Shown: positions 13,964-20,479 of the stretch, one piece after another
Numbering within the stretch: position 1 is the stretch's first letter
Layout: each line of letters starts with the position of its first letter
Assembly: GCA_051003795.1 (NCBI GenBank)
Contig: JBPCKZ010000103.1
Span: forward strand, 1-22,446
From: JALYXS01 sp051003795
Lineage (GTDB): Bacteria; Acidobacteriota; Terriglobia; Bryobacterales; Bryobacteraceae
Length of the DNA: 22,446 nucleotides
Reading direction: 5' to 3'
Notes under the pieces: generated by a model
Database searches by the model: none
Told to the model about the DNA's origin: nothing
Seen by the model: only the letters and a program-made list of their open reading frames with translations
Program-made: the position numbers and the translations under genes

Positions 13964-15289
13964 ATGACCACGCCGATTATTACGAAGATGCTGGTGGTTC
14001 CCGTGGCGGGCCGCGACAGCATGCTGCTCAATCTGAGCGGAGCGCATGGACCCTTCTTCACGCGCAATATCGTTATCCTGTCGGATACCGCGGGCCGCAC
14101 GGGCGCCGGCGAAGTTCCGGGAGGCGAAAGCATTCGCCGCACGCTCGAAGACGCGGAATCGCTGGTGTTGGGCCAGGCGATCGGCAAATATAACGGCATT
14201 CTGAATTCCGCGCGGGAGCGGTTCGCGGACAAGGATTCCGGCGGCCGGGGTTCGCAAACATTCGATTTGCGCACGACCATCCACGCCGTCACGGCGATCG
14301 AAGCGGCGCTGCTGGATCTCCTGGGGCAGCATCTGGAAGTCCCCGTCGCGGCGCTGTTGGGGGAAGGCCAACAACGCGAATCAGTTCGGACGCTGGGCTA
14401 TCTTTTCTATATCGGCGACCGCCGCAAGACCGATCTGCCGTATCGAAGCGCTCCGAACGATCGCGACGATTGGCTGCGCCTGCGCGACGAAGAAGCGCTC
14501 GACCCGAAGGCGATCGTGCGGCTGGCGGAAGCCGCGCAAGCGCGCTATGGGTTTGCCGATTTCAAGCTGAAGGGCGGCGTGCTGCGAGGCTCGCAAGAGA
14601 TGGAAGCCGTGACTGCGCTCGCGGAATGCTTTCAAGGCGCGCGGATTACGCTCGATCCCAACGGCGCATGGCCGCTTGACGAAGCCATCGCGCTCTGCCG
14701 CGGCAAGCACCGCATCTTGGCCTATGCGGAAGACCCGTGCGGCGCGGAAAACGGTTACTCCGGACGCGAAGTGATGGCGGAGTTCCGGCGCGCGACCGGA
14801 TTGCCGACCGCGACCAATATGATTGCGACGGATTGGCGCCAGATGGGCCACGCGATTCAATTGAACGCCGTGGATATACCGCTTGCCGATCCGCATTTCT
14901 GGACCATGCAAGGCTCGGTGCGAGTGGCGCAGATGTGCCGCGATTGGGGACGGACCTGGGGATCGCACTCCAACAATCACTTCGATATTTCGCTCGCGAT
15001 GTTTATGCACGTGGCCGCGGCCGCGCCCGGGAACATTACCGCCATCGATACGCACTGGATTTGGCAGGATGGCGAAAGGTTGACGAAAGAGCCGCTCCGA
15101 ATTGTCGATGGCTCCATAAATGTCCCGGAGAAGCCGGGGCTGGGCGTAGAAGTGGATATGGGCCGGATCGAGGAAGCCCACCGGCTTTACCGGAAACTTG
15201 GGCTGGGCGCGCGCGACGATGCGGCGGCCATGCAGTTCTTGATTCCGGGCTGGAAATTCGACAACAGGCGCCCGTGCCTGGTGCGCTAA
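13964..15289 (+). CDS. gudD: D-glucarate dehydratase
   Basis: The protein has 441 residues, close to E. coli GudD (446), and collinear with it throughout. This enolase-superfamily enzyme dehydrates D-glucarate (and L-idarate) to 5-keto-4-deoxy-D-glucarate in the cytoplasm with Mg2+. The catalytic set is intact at the expected offset of four residues: K201/K203 in DFKLKGG, metal ligands D231 (DPNGAW), E256 (AEDPCG) and N285 (ATNMIATDW), and the D309-H335 dyad (LADPHFW and WGSHSNNHFD). N-terminal AGRDSMLLNLSGAHGPFFTRN and C-terminal LIPGWKFDNRRPCLVR are family hallmarks. ATG at 13964 lies 3 nt after the malectin gene stop, so the two are surely co-transcribed. No KDG aldolase, transporter or garR/garL partner is in the window. 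It is convergent with the cytochrome gene. Confidence 0.97.
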   Translation: MTTPIITKMLVVPVAGRDSMLLNLSGAHGPFFTRNIVILSDTAGRTGAGEVPGGESIRRTLEDAESLVLGQAIGKYNGILNSARERFADKDSGGRGSQTFDLRTTIHAVTAIEAALLDLLGQHLEVPVAALLGEGQQRESVRTLGYLFYIGDRRKTDLPYRSAPNDRDDWLRLRDEEALDPKAIVRLAEAAQARYGFADFKLKGGVLRGSQEMEAVTALAECFQGARITLDPNGAWPLDEAIALCRGKHRILAYAEDPCGAENGYSGREVMAEFRRATGLPTATNMIATDWRQMGHAIQLNAVDIPLADPHFWTMQGSVRVAQMCRDWGRTWGSHSNNHFDISLAMFMHVAAAAPGNITAIDTHWIWQDGERLTKEPLRIVDGSINVPEKPGLGVEVDMGRIEEAHRLYRKLGLGARDDAAAMQFLIPGWKFDNRRPCLVR

Positions 15290-15319
15290 ATTGGCGTGCT
15301 AAATTGGTGCGCTAAATCA
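15281..15319. repeat. Three 13-bp tandem repeats over the convergent stop codons
   Basis: The units are 15281-15293 (GTGCGCTAAATTG), 15294-15306 (GCGTGCTAAATTG) and 15307-15319 (GTGCGCTAAATCA). The first contains the gudD stop (TAA, 15287-15289) and the last contains the stop of the convergent cytochrome gene (TCA, 15317-15319). They fill nearly the whole gap between the two genes. Confidence 0.85.
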
Positions 15320-15793
15320 GTTTTGCGGTTCGTGGCAATAAGTGCAATCGATGCTGGCTTTCTTGGCGCGATGACAGTTCATGCACCCGCCCATCGATAT
15401 ATCGGTCTCGCGAAAAAGCTGGTCGCGCGCGGCCACGCCGCCGTGGCACTCCGCGCACGTATTGCCCGCCTCGACGTGCGCTTTGTGGCTGAAGTTCACG
15501 AAGCTGGGGATCTGGTATACGCGTGCCCACGGTATTTCGCGATCGTTCTTCGCAAAGGCCGCGAGCTTCTGAATCGTCGGGCTGTCCGTCTTTACGGCGG
15601 AATGGCATTGCATGCAGGCCGAGGCCGCCGCAATGGTCATCGCCTCGCCCGGATCGGGGTTCGGGTGGCACATTTTGCATTTCAGCTTTAGCGTTCCGGC
15701 ATGGACCTTGTGGCTGAACGGGATCGGCTGCTCCGGCGCTACCGCCGCCCACTGGGAAAGCGCGCACAGAATCCCTATGAAACTCGCCTTCAC
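15317..15793 (-). CDS. Pentaheme cytochrome c (c7/c3-like), electron acceptor of the GMC dehydrogenase
   Basis: The protein has 158 residues from GTG at 15793, which overlaps the TGA stop of the GMC gene by GTGA; a longer open frame upstream is only a shadow of that gene. The N-terminus is a short signal peptide (MKASFIGILCALSQWAAVAPEQ). Five heme-attachment motifs are visible: CKMCH, CMQCH, CAECH, CMNCH and CTYCH. FSHKVH and FSHKAH supply extra histidines that fit distal axial ligands of low-potential c7/c3-type hemes. In classical gluconate dehydrogenase the partner is a triheme, membrane-anchored cytochrome; here the partner is a small soluble pentaheme protein with no anchor. It should take electrons from the flavoenzyme in the periplasm. 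Confidence 0.9.
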   Translation of the reverse strand: MKASFIGILCALSQWAAVAPEQPIPFSHKVHAGTLKLKCKMCHPNPDPGEAMTIAAASACMQCHSAVKTDSPTIQKLAAFAKNDREIPWARVYQIPSFVNFSHKAHVEAGNTCAECHGGVAARDQLFRETDISMGGCMNCHRAKKASIDCTYCHEPQN

Positions 15794-17364
15794 AGATTTT
15801 TTGAGCGCATCTGGTCGGCGATGTGGTCCGAGGCCCGCATCGACAACGACAAGATGGTCATCGTCGGATTCTGGTATCCGCCGGTCACGAAACTGCTTCC
15901 ATCCACCACGAACAGGTTCTTGATGTCGTGGGATTGGTTCCACTTGTTGAGCACGCTCGATTTCGGATCGTCGCCCATGCGGCACGTGCCCAGCTCGTGG
16001 ATGCTGTAGCCGGGCGGGTACATCCGGTCGTGTTTCGCGAGCACTTCGAATCCGGCAGCGCGGCATAATTCGTCGAACTTGTTCATCGCGTGCTTCGCCA
16101 TATTGAACTCGTTGTCTGAATACTTCACCTGGATATGCAAAGCCGGGATGCCCCAGGCATCGACGACGTTCTTGTCGATGGCGACGAAGTTTTCCTTGCG
16201 CGCCAGGACTTCGCCCATGATGGTGACGGAAACACCGGCGCCTCGATAGCTGTTCAACGCCTGGTCCAGTTCCGCGCCGTACGCCGGAATGAATTTGGGG
16301 TCGGGAGTTCCGCCGGTGCTGAAATCGAAAGCGTATCCGCGAATAAAATTTTCTTCGTTCCCGTTCTTGAGATTGACGAAACGAGGCGTGTAACCCCCGC
16401 CGCCCATCAAGCCGCGCGGCGCCTTCCCGTCCTTGGCTTCGGGAACGATGGCCTGAACGCCTTGCGTGACGTACGTTTGATCGTGCAAGTAATGGCCGAG
16501 CGCGCCACTCGAGTTGGCAATCTTGGAATTGAGAAGAATGCGCGTGCTTTCGAGACATGAAGCGCCCACCACGATCACGCGCGCCTTGGCGTGCATTTCG
16601 CGCCGCGAATGACGATCGAGAAAATTGGCTCCATTCACCAGGCCTGTATTCTTATCCACGGTTATGTCTCGAACGACCGCGTTCGGAACGATGGTCAGGT
16701 TCCCGGAATCGATTGCATCGGGCAGCAGCAGATTGAAGGAACTGGCAAACTGTCCGCGACCCGTCGCCCGTCGCATCTTGGTAACGGGGATGTCCTGCTT
16801 TTTCGCGGCGGAGATGAACCGCTGCATCGCGCCGCTCCAAGGGGAATCGTCTTCGAGAAAAACGCCGTCGGGAAGCTGCTTGTATCCTTCGTTTCTGCCG
16901 GCGACGCGAAAGATTGGCTCGACTCTGTCGTAATACGGCTTGAGATCCGCATAGGAGATCGGCCAGTTTTCGCCGAAACCGTCGTGATCTTTGGCCTTAA
17001 ATTCGTAATCGCTCAAGCGGAACGACATGCGGGCCCAAAATAGCGATTTGCCGCCGATCATCCGAACCCGAACCCAATTGAAGGGGCTTTTTGGATCGTG
17101 CGTGTACGGGTTCAGCGTCTCATCCGCCCACTGGTTGGCGTTAAATTCGTTGGCTTGAACCACGTGCGGCAGGCGTCCCGGCTCGCCAAACCCGCGGTAC
17201 GGGAGTTCATAAGCGGATTTGGCAACGCGCACGCGATTGAAATCGACCAGCGGCCCCGCATCGAGCATCAGGCACGTCGCCCCTTGCTTGGTAAGCGTGT
17301 AAGCGGCCATGCCGCCCGAAGCGCCGGAACCGATAATCAGGACATCGTAGTCTTTGGCGGCCAT
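15790..17364 (-). CDS. GMC-family FAD oxidoreductase, gluconate 2-dehydrogenase large-subunit-like
   Basis: The protein has 524 residues. The N-terminal Rossmann fold shows YDVLIIGSGASGGMAAYTL (GxGxxG at 12-17) and the FAD-binding DAGP. MIGGKSLFWARMSFRL (102-117) is the GMC signature region. The C-terminal catalytic pair is H456 (SIHELGTCRMG) and N499 (GGYQNPTMTI). This family oxidises sugars, sugar acids or polyols at a hydroxyl group. The protein has no signal peptide of its own, so export probably depends on the Tat signal of subunit 3, as known for related fructose and sorbitol dehydrogenases. ATG at 17364 has GAGGTGA 5 nt upstream, overlapping the stop of the subunit-3 gene. The substrate cannot be deduced; gluconate, glucose and other sugars are all candidates. 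Confidence 0.93.
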   Translation of the reverse strand: MAAKDYDVLIIGSGASGGMAAYTLTKQGATCLMLDAGPLVDFNRVRVAKSAYELPYRGFGEPGRLPHVVQANEFNANQWADETLNPYTHDPKSPFNWVRVRMIGGKSLFWARMSFRLSDYEFKAKDHDGFGENWPISYADLKPYYDRVEPIFRVAGRNEGYKQLPDGVFLEDDSPWSGAMQRFISAAKKQDIPVTKMRRATGRGQFASSFNLLLPDAIDSGNLTIVPNAVVRDITVDKNTGLVNGANFLDRHSRREMHAKARVIVVGASCLESTRILLNSKIANSSGALGHYLHDQTYVTQGVQAIVPEAKDGKAPRGLMGGGGYTPRFVNLKNGNEENFIRGYAFDFSTGGTPDPKFIPAYGAELDQALNSYRGAGVSVTIMGEVLARKENFVAIDKNVVDAWGIPALHIQVKYSDNEFNMAKHAMNKFDELCRAAGFEVLAKHDRMYPPGYSIHELGTCRMGDDPKSSVLNKWNQSHDIKNLFVVDGSSFVTGGYQNPTMTILSLSMRASDHIADQMRSKNL

Positions 17365-17373
17365 GGATTCACC

Positions 17374-18024
17374 TCAGTCGAGCGGGTACCAGTAGAGGCC
17401 GCCGCCAAAGCCCCGGCGGCTCGTCGCGGCTGCAATTTTGCCGTACTCTCGCGAGTTTACCGTCGCGGTGCGGACATCCGCTTTGGCCGCGAGGAGAAAA
17501 CGCGCCAGCGGATCGGAAGGCGGTTCGTAAGTCCATGGTTGTTGCAATGGTTTGAGGATTGCGGCTGTTTGAGGATCGTCGAGCTCGGCGAAAGGCCTCT
17601 GAAATTGTGCGTTTGCGAGTGCGTTGAGTGCATCGAGACCGGCGCTGTAGACATGCCGGCGTTCGGTCGAGGAGTGGCCGATCAGAAAATCGAGGAACTC
17701 GGGCGCGCCCGCGGCAAGCGCTCCCGGCGCCTGATTCACCGGGGGCATAAGGGTGCTGCAAAGCTTGCGCAGCGCCGCAAACCGCTCGGCCGCAAAGAAG
17801 CGCGGCACCGTATCGGCCGCAGCATCGGAAACGGCGATGTCGATCTTCGGAAGTTCTCCATCGGCGCGCGGTGGGGGCTCGACGGGGTGGGTGGAATTCT
17901 GCGGAACGCCCGGCGCCGGATTGGCGGGAACTCCCGGAGGAGGGGCCGCGGACGGATTCTGCGCAACGAGCGCGGACGCAACCGGTAGCGCGCCCAAGGC
18001 ACCAACAAAGTGACGCCGCTTCAT
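17374..18024 (-). CDS. Gluconate 2-dehydrogenase subunit 3-like protein with Tat signal
   Basis: The protein has 216 residues. MKRRHFVGALGALPVASALVAQ is a twin-arginine-type signal (RRxF then a hydrophobic Ala/Leu core). A long Pro-rich linker (about 23-57, PPPGVPANPAPGVPQ) leads to a helical domain of the gluconate-2-dehydrogenase subunit 3 family (about 75-216: FAAERFAALRKLCSTLMPP, GAPEFLDFLIG, RRGFGGGLYWYPLD). This subunit has no catalytic site; it stabilises the FAD subunit and carries the export signal for both. The gene starts 3 nt after the stop of the 18028-18384 gene and ends 9 nt before the GMC gene, so a single operon is expected. Confidence 0.88.
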   Translation of the reverse strand: MKRRHFVGALGALPVASALVAQNPSAAPPPGVPANPAPGVPQNSTHPVEPPPRADGELPKIDIAVSDAAADTVPRFFAAERFAALRKLCSTLMPPVNQAPGALAAGAPEFLDFLIGHSSTERRHVYSAGLDALNALANAQFQRPFAELDDPQTAAILKPLQQPWTYEPPSDPLARFLLAAKADVRTATVNSREYGKIAAATSRRGFGGGLYWYPLD

Positions 18025-18027
18025 GAG

Positions 18028-18384
18028 TCACATTATATGGCGTCGCAAGGGCGTCGCGGGTTTCTCTTCCCGATGGCGGAGGGCAAGCGTATGCTCAACC
18101 CCGTCGGGGCTGATCATATGGACGCGCTGCTTGTCCAACGACCACTTCACCGTGTCGCCTTCCGCGATTGCGGAAGGTTTCGACCAGCGCCACGCAGCCT
18201 TTTCCGTGACGATCAGAAGCGAAGGTCCAATGTCGATCGTGTAATAGAACCGTTGGGCATGCGTTCCCTCGACGATTGTTTCGGCATCCACCTTTACGAT
18301 TTTTCCCTCCCGCCAATCGCGCTTGGGGGCCGCCAATAACGCGCTTGCCAGGAGGCCCGCCGATAGCGGGAGAAATGCTCGCAT
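18028..18384 (-). CDS. Small secreted protein of unknown function, first gene of the dehydrogenase operon
   Basis: The protein has 118 residues, with a signal peptide at about 1-19 (MRAFLPLSAGLLASALLAAP). The mature part is beta-rich: WREGKIVKVDAETIV, FYYTIDIGPSLLIVTEKAAW, DTVKWSLDKQRVHMISPDGVEHTLALRHREEK. Many small acidobacterial secreted proteins share this YYYT-I-G-ending layout, but no function is known to me. The stop at 18028 leaves only CTC before the ATG of the subunit-3 gene, so it is the likely first gene of that transcription unit. No cysteine, heme or metal motif is present. A role in assembly or secretion of the dehydrogenase is possible but unsupported. No good Shine-Dalgarno precedes the ATG. 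Confidence 0.75.
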   Translation of the reverse strand: MRAFLPLSAGLLASALLAAPKRDWREGKIVKVDAETIVEGTHAQRFYYTIDIGPSLLIVTEKAAWRWSKPSAIAEGDTVKWSLDKQRVHMISPDGVEHTLALRHREEKPATPLRRHIM

Positions 18385-18436
18385 GTGTACAGGTTATCGG
18401 AAGATGGTTCCCCTGTTTCCTCCACCGTTGCCGGGA

Positions 18437-18445
18437 TGGTAGAAT
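18437..18445 (+). promoter_or_regulatory. Candidate extended -10 promoter of the acyl-CoA synthetase operon
   Basis: TGGTAGAAT is a TGn extended -10 with TAGAAT (5/6). It would start transcription near 18452 and leave a leader of about 140 nt before the ATG at 18591. Confidence 0.3.
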
Positions 18446-18590
18446 GTTCTTGTCTGGGTGCACGGCTTGACGGCTTGGCGTTTCGGATACCCGCTCCCGC
18501 TTTCCTTTCAGCTTAAAACAGGCCCGAACGGGTACCTGCATGGAGCGCGATGCCGCCCGTGGACGGATTACTTTCTTTCTGGAGGCTTTT
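18446..18590 (+). other. Untranslated leader with a possible long-range hairpin
   Basis: This 145-bp stretch holds no gene. GGATACCCG (18485-18493) can pair with CGGGTACC (18528-18535) with one bulged base, enclosing about 34 nt that is rich in pyrimidines. The strong ribosome site GGAGG lies just before the ATG at 18591. I recognise no riboswitch class here. Confidence 0.3.
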
Positions 18591-18824
18591 ATGGCAGGAC
18601 GGGGGAGTTCTAGTTTTCAGAAGCGCCTAAAAGAGCAGAAGCGCATGGAAAAGCGGCAGGAAAAGACCGCCAAGCGCCAGGATCGCAAGACGGATAAGCC
18701 GGCGGGCGGCTTGGACGCGATGATCGCGGAGCGATCTTCGGCCGAAGAGTTGCGAGATGAACTGCTTGCCGAGGAAGCGGCAAGAGCGCCCGTGGCGGTT
18801 CCGGCGGGCGCGCCCAAGGAATAG
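18591..18824 (+). CDS. Small highly charged protein, basic N-terminal half
   Basis: The protein has 77 residues. ATG at 18591 is chosen over a start at 18540 because GGAGG sits 6-7 nt upstream. The first half is extremely basic and glutamine-rich (GRGSSSFQKRLKEQKRMEKR, QEKTAKRQDRKTDKPAGG), which suggests RNA or DNA contact, and the second half is acidic and helical (MIAERSSAEELRDELLAEEAAR). Short proteins beginning with a GRGxxSFQKR motif are common in Acidobacteria, to my recollection, but without assigned function. It lies 8 nt ahead of the acyl-CoA synthetase start and is likely co-transcribed with it. Confidence 0.7.
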   Translation: MAGRGSSSFQKRLKEQKRMEKRQEKTAKRQDRKTDKPAGGLDAMIAERSSAEELRDELLAEEAARAPVAVPAGAPKE

Positions 18825-18832
18825 CCGCCCTC

Positions 18833-20473
18833 TTGCCCGGCACGGGGCCGAGAGTCTTGTCAAGCTACGCGAAAGGCCCGACCTTACCGTTAATCGAGAA
18901 ACCGGTGCATCGGCTGCTCTCGGAAGCGGCGAAAGATCGCCCGTACGCGACGGCTCTCGTATCGCAACACCAAAAAGTTCGTCTCAATTTCCAGCAGCTT
19001 CAAGACAACGTCGAAAAGACCGCCGGCGGACTTTGGAGCTTGGGCGTTCGTCCCGGCGACCGGATTGGCATGTGGTCGGCAAGCTGCGCCGAATGGGTCT
19101 ATCTGCAAGTTGCGGCTTCGCGCATCGGCGCCGTTCTAGTCAACGTCAATCCGGCTTACCGCTCGCGCGAAGTTAGTTTCGTTCTTCGCAAATCGGGGAT
19201 GAAAGCGATCTTTTTCGAGGATCGCGACGCTCACACTGATTTTCGCGCCGTCCTGGCTGAAGCGCGCGCGGGCGAAACGCCGCCGCTGGAGCACGCGATC
19301 GTGCTCGGCTCCCCGGAGTGGAACGAACTTCTCAATCAAAGCGTCGATTCGCCCATAATTCCGTCCAGTCCCGCCGAAGTTGTGAATATTCAGTACACTT
19401 CGGGCACCACCGGGTTCCCCAAGGGCGTGCTGCTCACCCACCGCAATCTGGTCAACAATGCGTGGCTCACCGGCCATCTGTTGAGGGTCTCGGAAAACGA
19501 CGTCCTCTGCGCGCCCGTGCCGCTTTACCACTGTTTCGGCAGCGTGTTTGGCGTTTTGATGTGCCTGGCTTGGCGTATCGCATTAGTTCTTCCCGCGCCG
19601 CGATTTAACGCTCTCGCTACTCTTGAAGCCGTTGAAGCGGAGCGCTGCACCATCCTCTATGGCGTCCCCACAATGTTTATCGCGCAGCTCGATCATCCCG
19701 ATTTCCGCCGTTTCGACCTGAGCTCGCTACGCACGGGCATAATGGCCGGCGCGCCCTGCCCGATTGAGGTGATGCGGAGAGTCGTGGAAGATATGCACTG
19801 CCGCGAAATTACGATCGTCTACGGGCAAACCGAAAGCTCGCCCGCGATTACCGGGTCGCGAGTCGATGACGACCTCGAAACGCGCGTCGCGACGGTGGGC
19901 CGCCCGTTTCCCAATACAGAGGTCAAGATCGTCGATCCCGCGTCGGGCGAAACCCTCGAAATCGGCATCAAAGGCGAGCTCTGCACCCGCGGTTATCTCG
20001 TCATGAAGGGCTATGACGGCGATGCCGAGGCGACGGCGCGCGCCATCGATCCCGAAGGCTGGCTCCACACGGGCGACCTGGCCTCCATGCGCCCGGACGG
20101 GTGCGTTCACATTGGCGGCCGGCTAACCGAACTGATTATTCGCGGCGGCGAGAATATTTATCCGCGCGAAATCGAAGAATTCCTGCATGCCCATCCGAAG
20201 ATCGCCGACATCTACGTGACCGGCCTTCCCGATGAGCGGCTCGGGGAAACGGTGCTTGCCTGGATCAAGCTCAGGCCCGGCGAATCCGCCACCGAAGAGG
20301 ATATCCGCGACTACTGTCACAACCGCATCGCGCACTTCAAAATCCCGCAGTACATCCGTTTCGTGGATAATTTTCCCATGACCGTTAGCGGCAAGGTACA
20401 GAAGTTCAAGATGCGGGAACGGGAGATTGCCGAACGCGGCCTCCCGCAAGCCGCTTCCATCGGGAACGCGTAA
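18833..20473 (+). CDS. AMP-forming acyl-CoA synthetase (fatty-acyl-CoA ligase family)
   Basis: The protein has up to 546 residues. It activates a carboxylic acid, probably a medium- or long-chain fatty acid, through an acyl-AMP and transfers it to CoA. The ATP-binding loop YTSGTTGFPKG is at 188-198. VPLYHCFG, VYGQTESSP, GWLHTGD and GGENIYPREIEEF mark the adenylate-forming core and hinge, and the C-terminal SGKVQK contains the catalytic K521. No membrane segment or signal is present, so it should be cytoplasmic or peripheral. The start is uncertain: TTG at 18833 is the longest, while TTG at 18857 (MSSYAKGP) better matches where related proteins begin. It follows the small basic gene by 8 nt and precedes the transporter by 6 nt. 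Acid chain length cannot be predicted from sequence. Confidence 0.92.
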   Translation: MPGTGPRVLSSYAKGPTLPLIEKPVHRLLSEAAKDRPYATALVSQHQKVRLNFQQLQDNVEKTAGGLWSLGVRPGDRIGMWSASCAEWVYLQVAASRIGAVLVNVNPAYRSREVSFVLRKSGMKAIFFEDRDAHTDFRAVLAEARAGETPPLEHAIVLGSPEWNELLNQSVDSPIIPSSPAEVVNIQYTSGTTGFPKGVLLTHRNLVNNAWLTGHLLRVSENDVLCAPVPLYHCFGSVFGVLMCLAWRIALVLPAPRFNALATLEAVEAERCTILYGVPTMFIAQLDHPDFRRFDLSSLRTGIMAGAPCPIEVMRRVVEDMHCREITIVYGQTESSPAITGSRVDDDLETRVATVGRPFPNTEVKIVDPASGETLEIGIKGELCTRGYLVMKGYDGDAEATARAIDPEGWLHTGDLASMRPDGCVHIGGRLTELIIRGGENIYPREIEEFLHAHPKIADIYVTGLPDERLGETVLAWIKLRPGESATEEDIRDYCHNRIAHFKIPQYIRFVDNFPMTVSGKVQKFKMREREIAERGLPQAASIGNA

Positions 20474-20479
20474 GCGCGC

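Noticed and set aside
14961..14990. Asn instead of Asp in the GudD SHSNNHFD motif
   Set aside because: The altered residue is next to, not at, the catalytic His; I recall the same NN form in other bacterial GudD proteins.
14381..15181. 266-codon minus-strand open frame
   Set aside because: Antisense to gudD, whose identity is certain.
15794..16558. Long open frame upstream of the cytochrome gene on the same strand
   Set aside because: It is an out-of-frame shadow of the GMC gene, arginine-rich and without motifs; the signal peptide and heme motifs start at GTG 15793.
18467..18490. TTGACG followed by GGATAC as a promoter
   Set aside because: The spacer is only 12 nt, too short for a sigma70 promoter.
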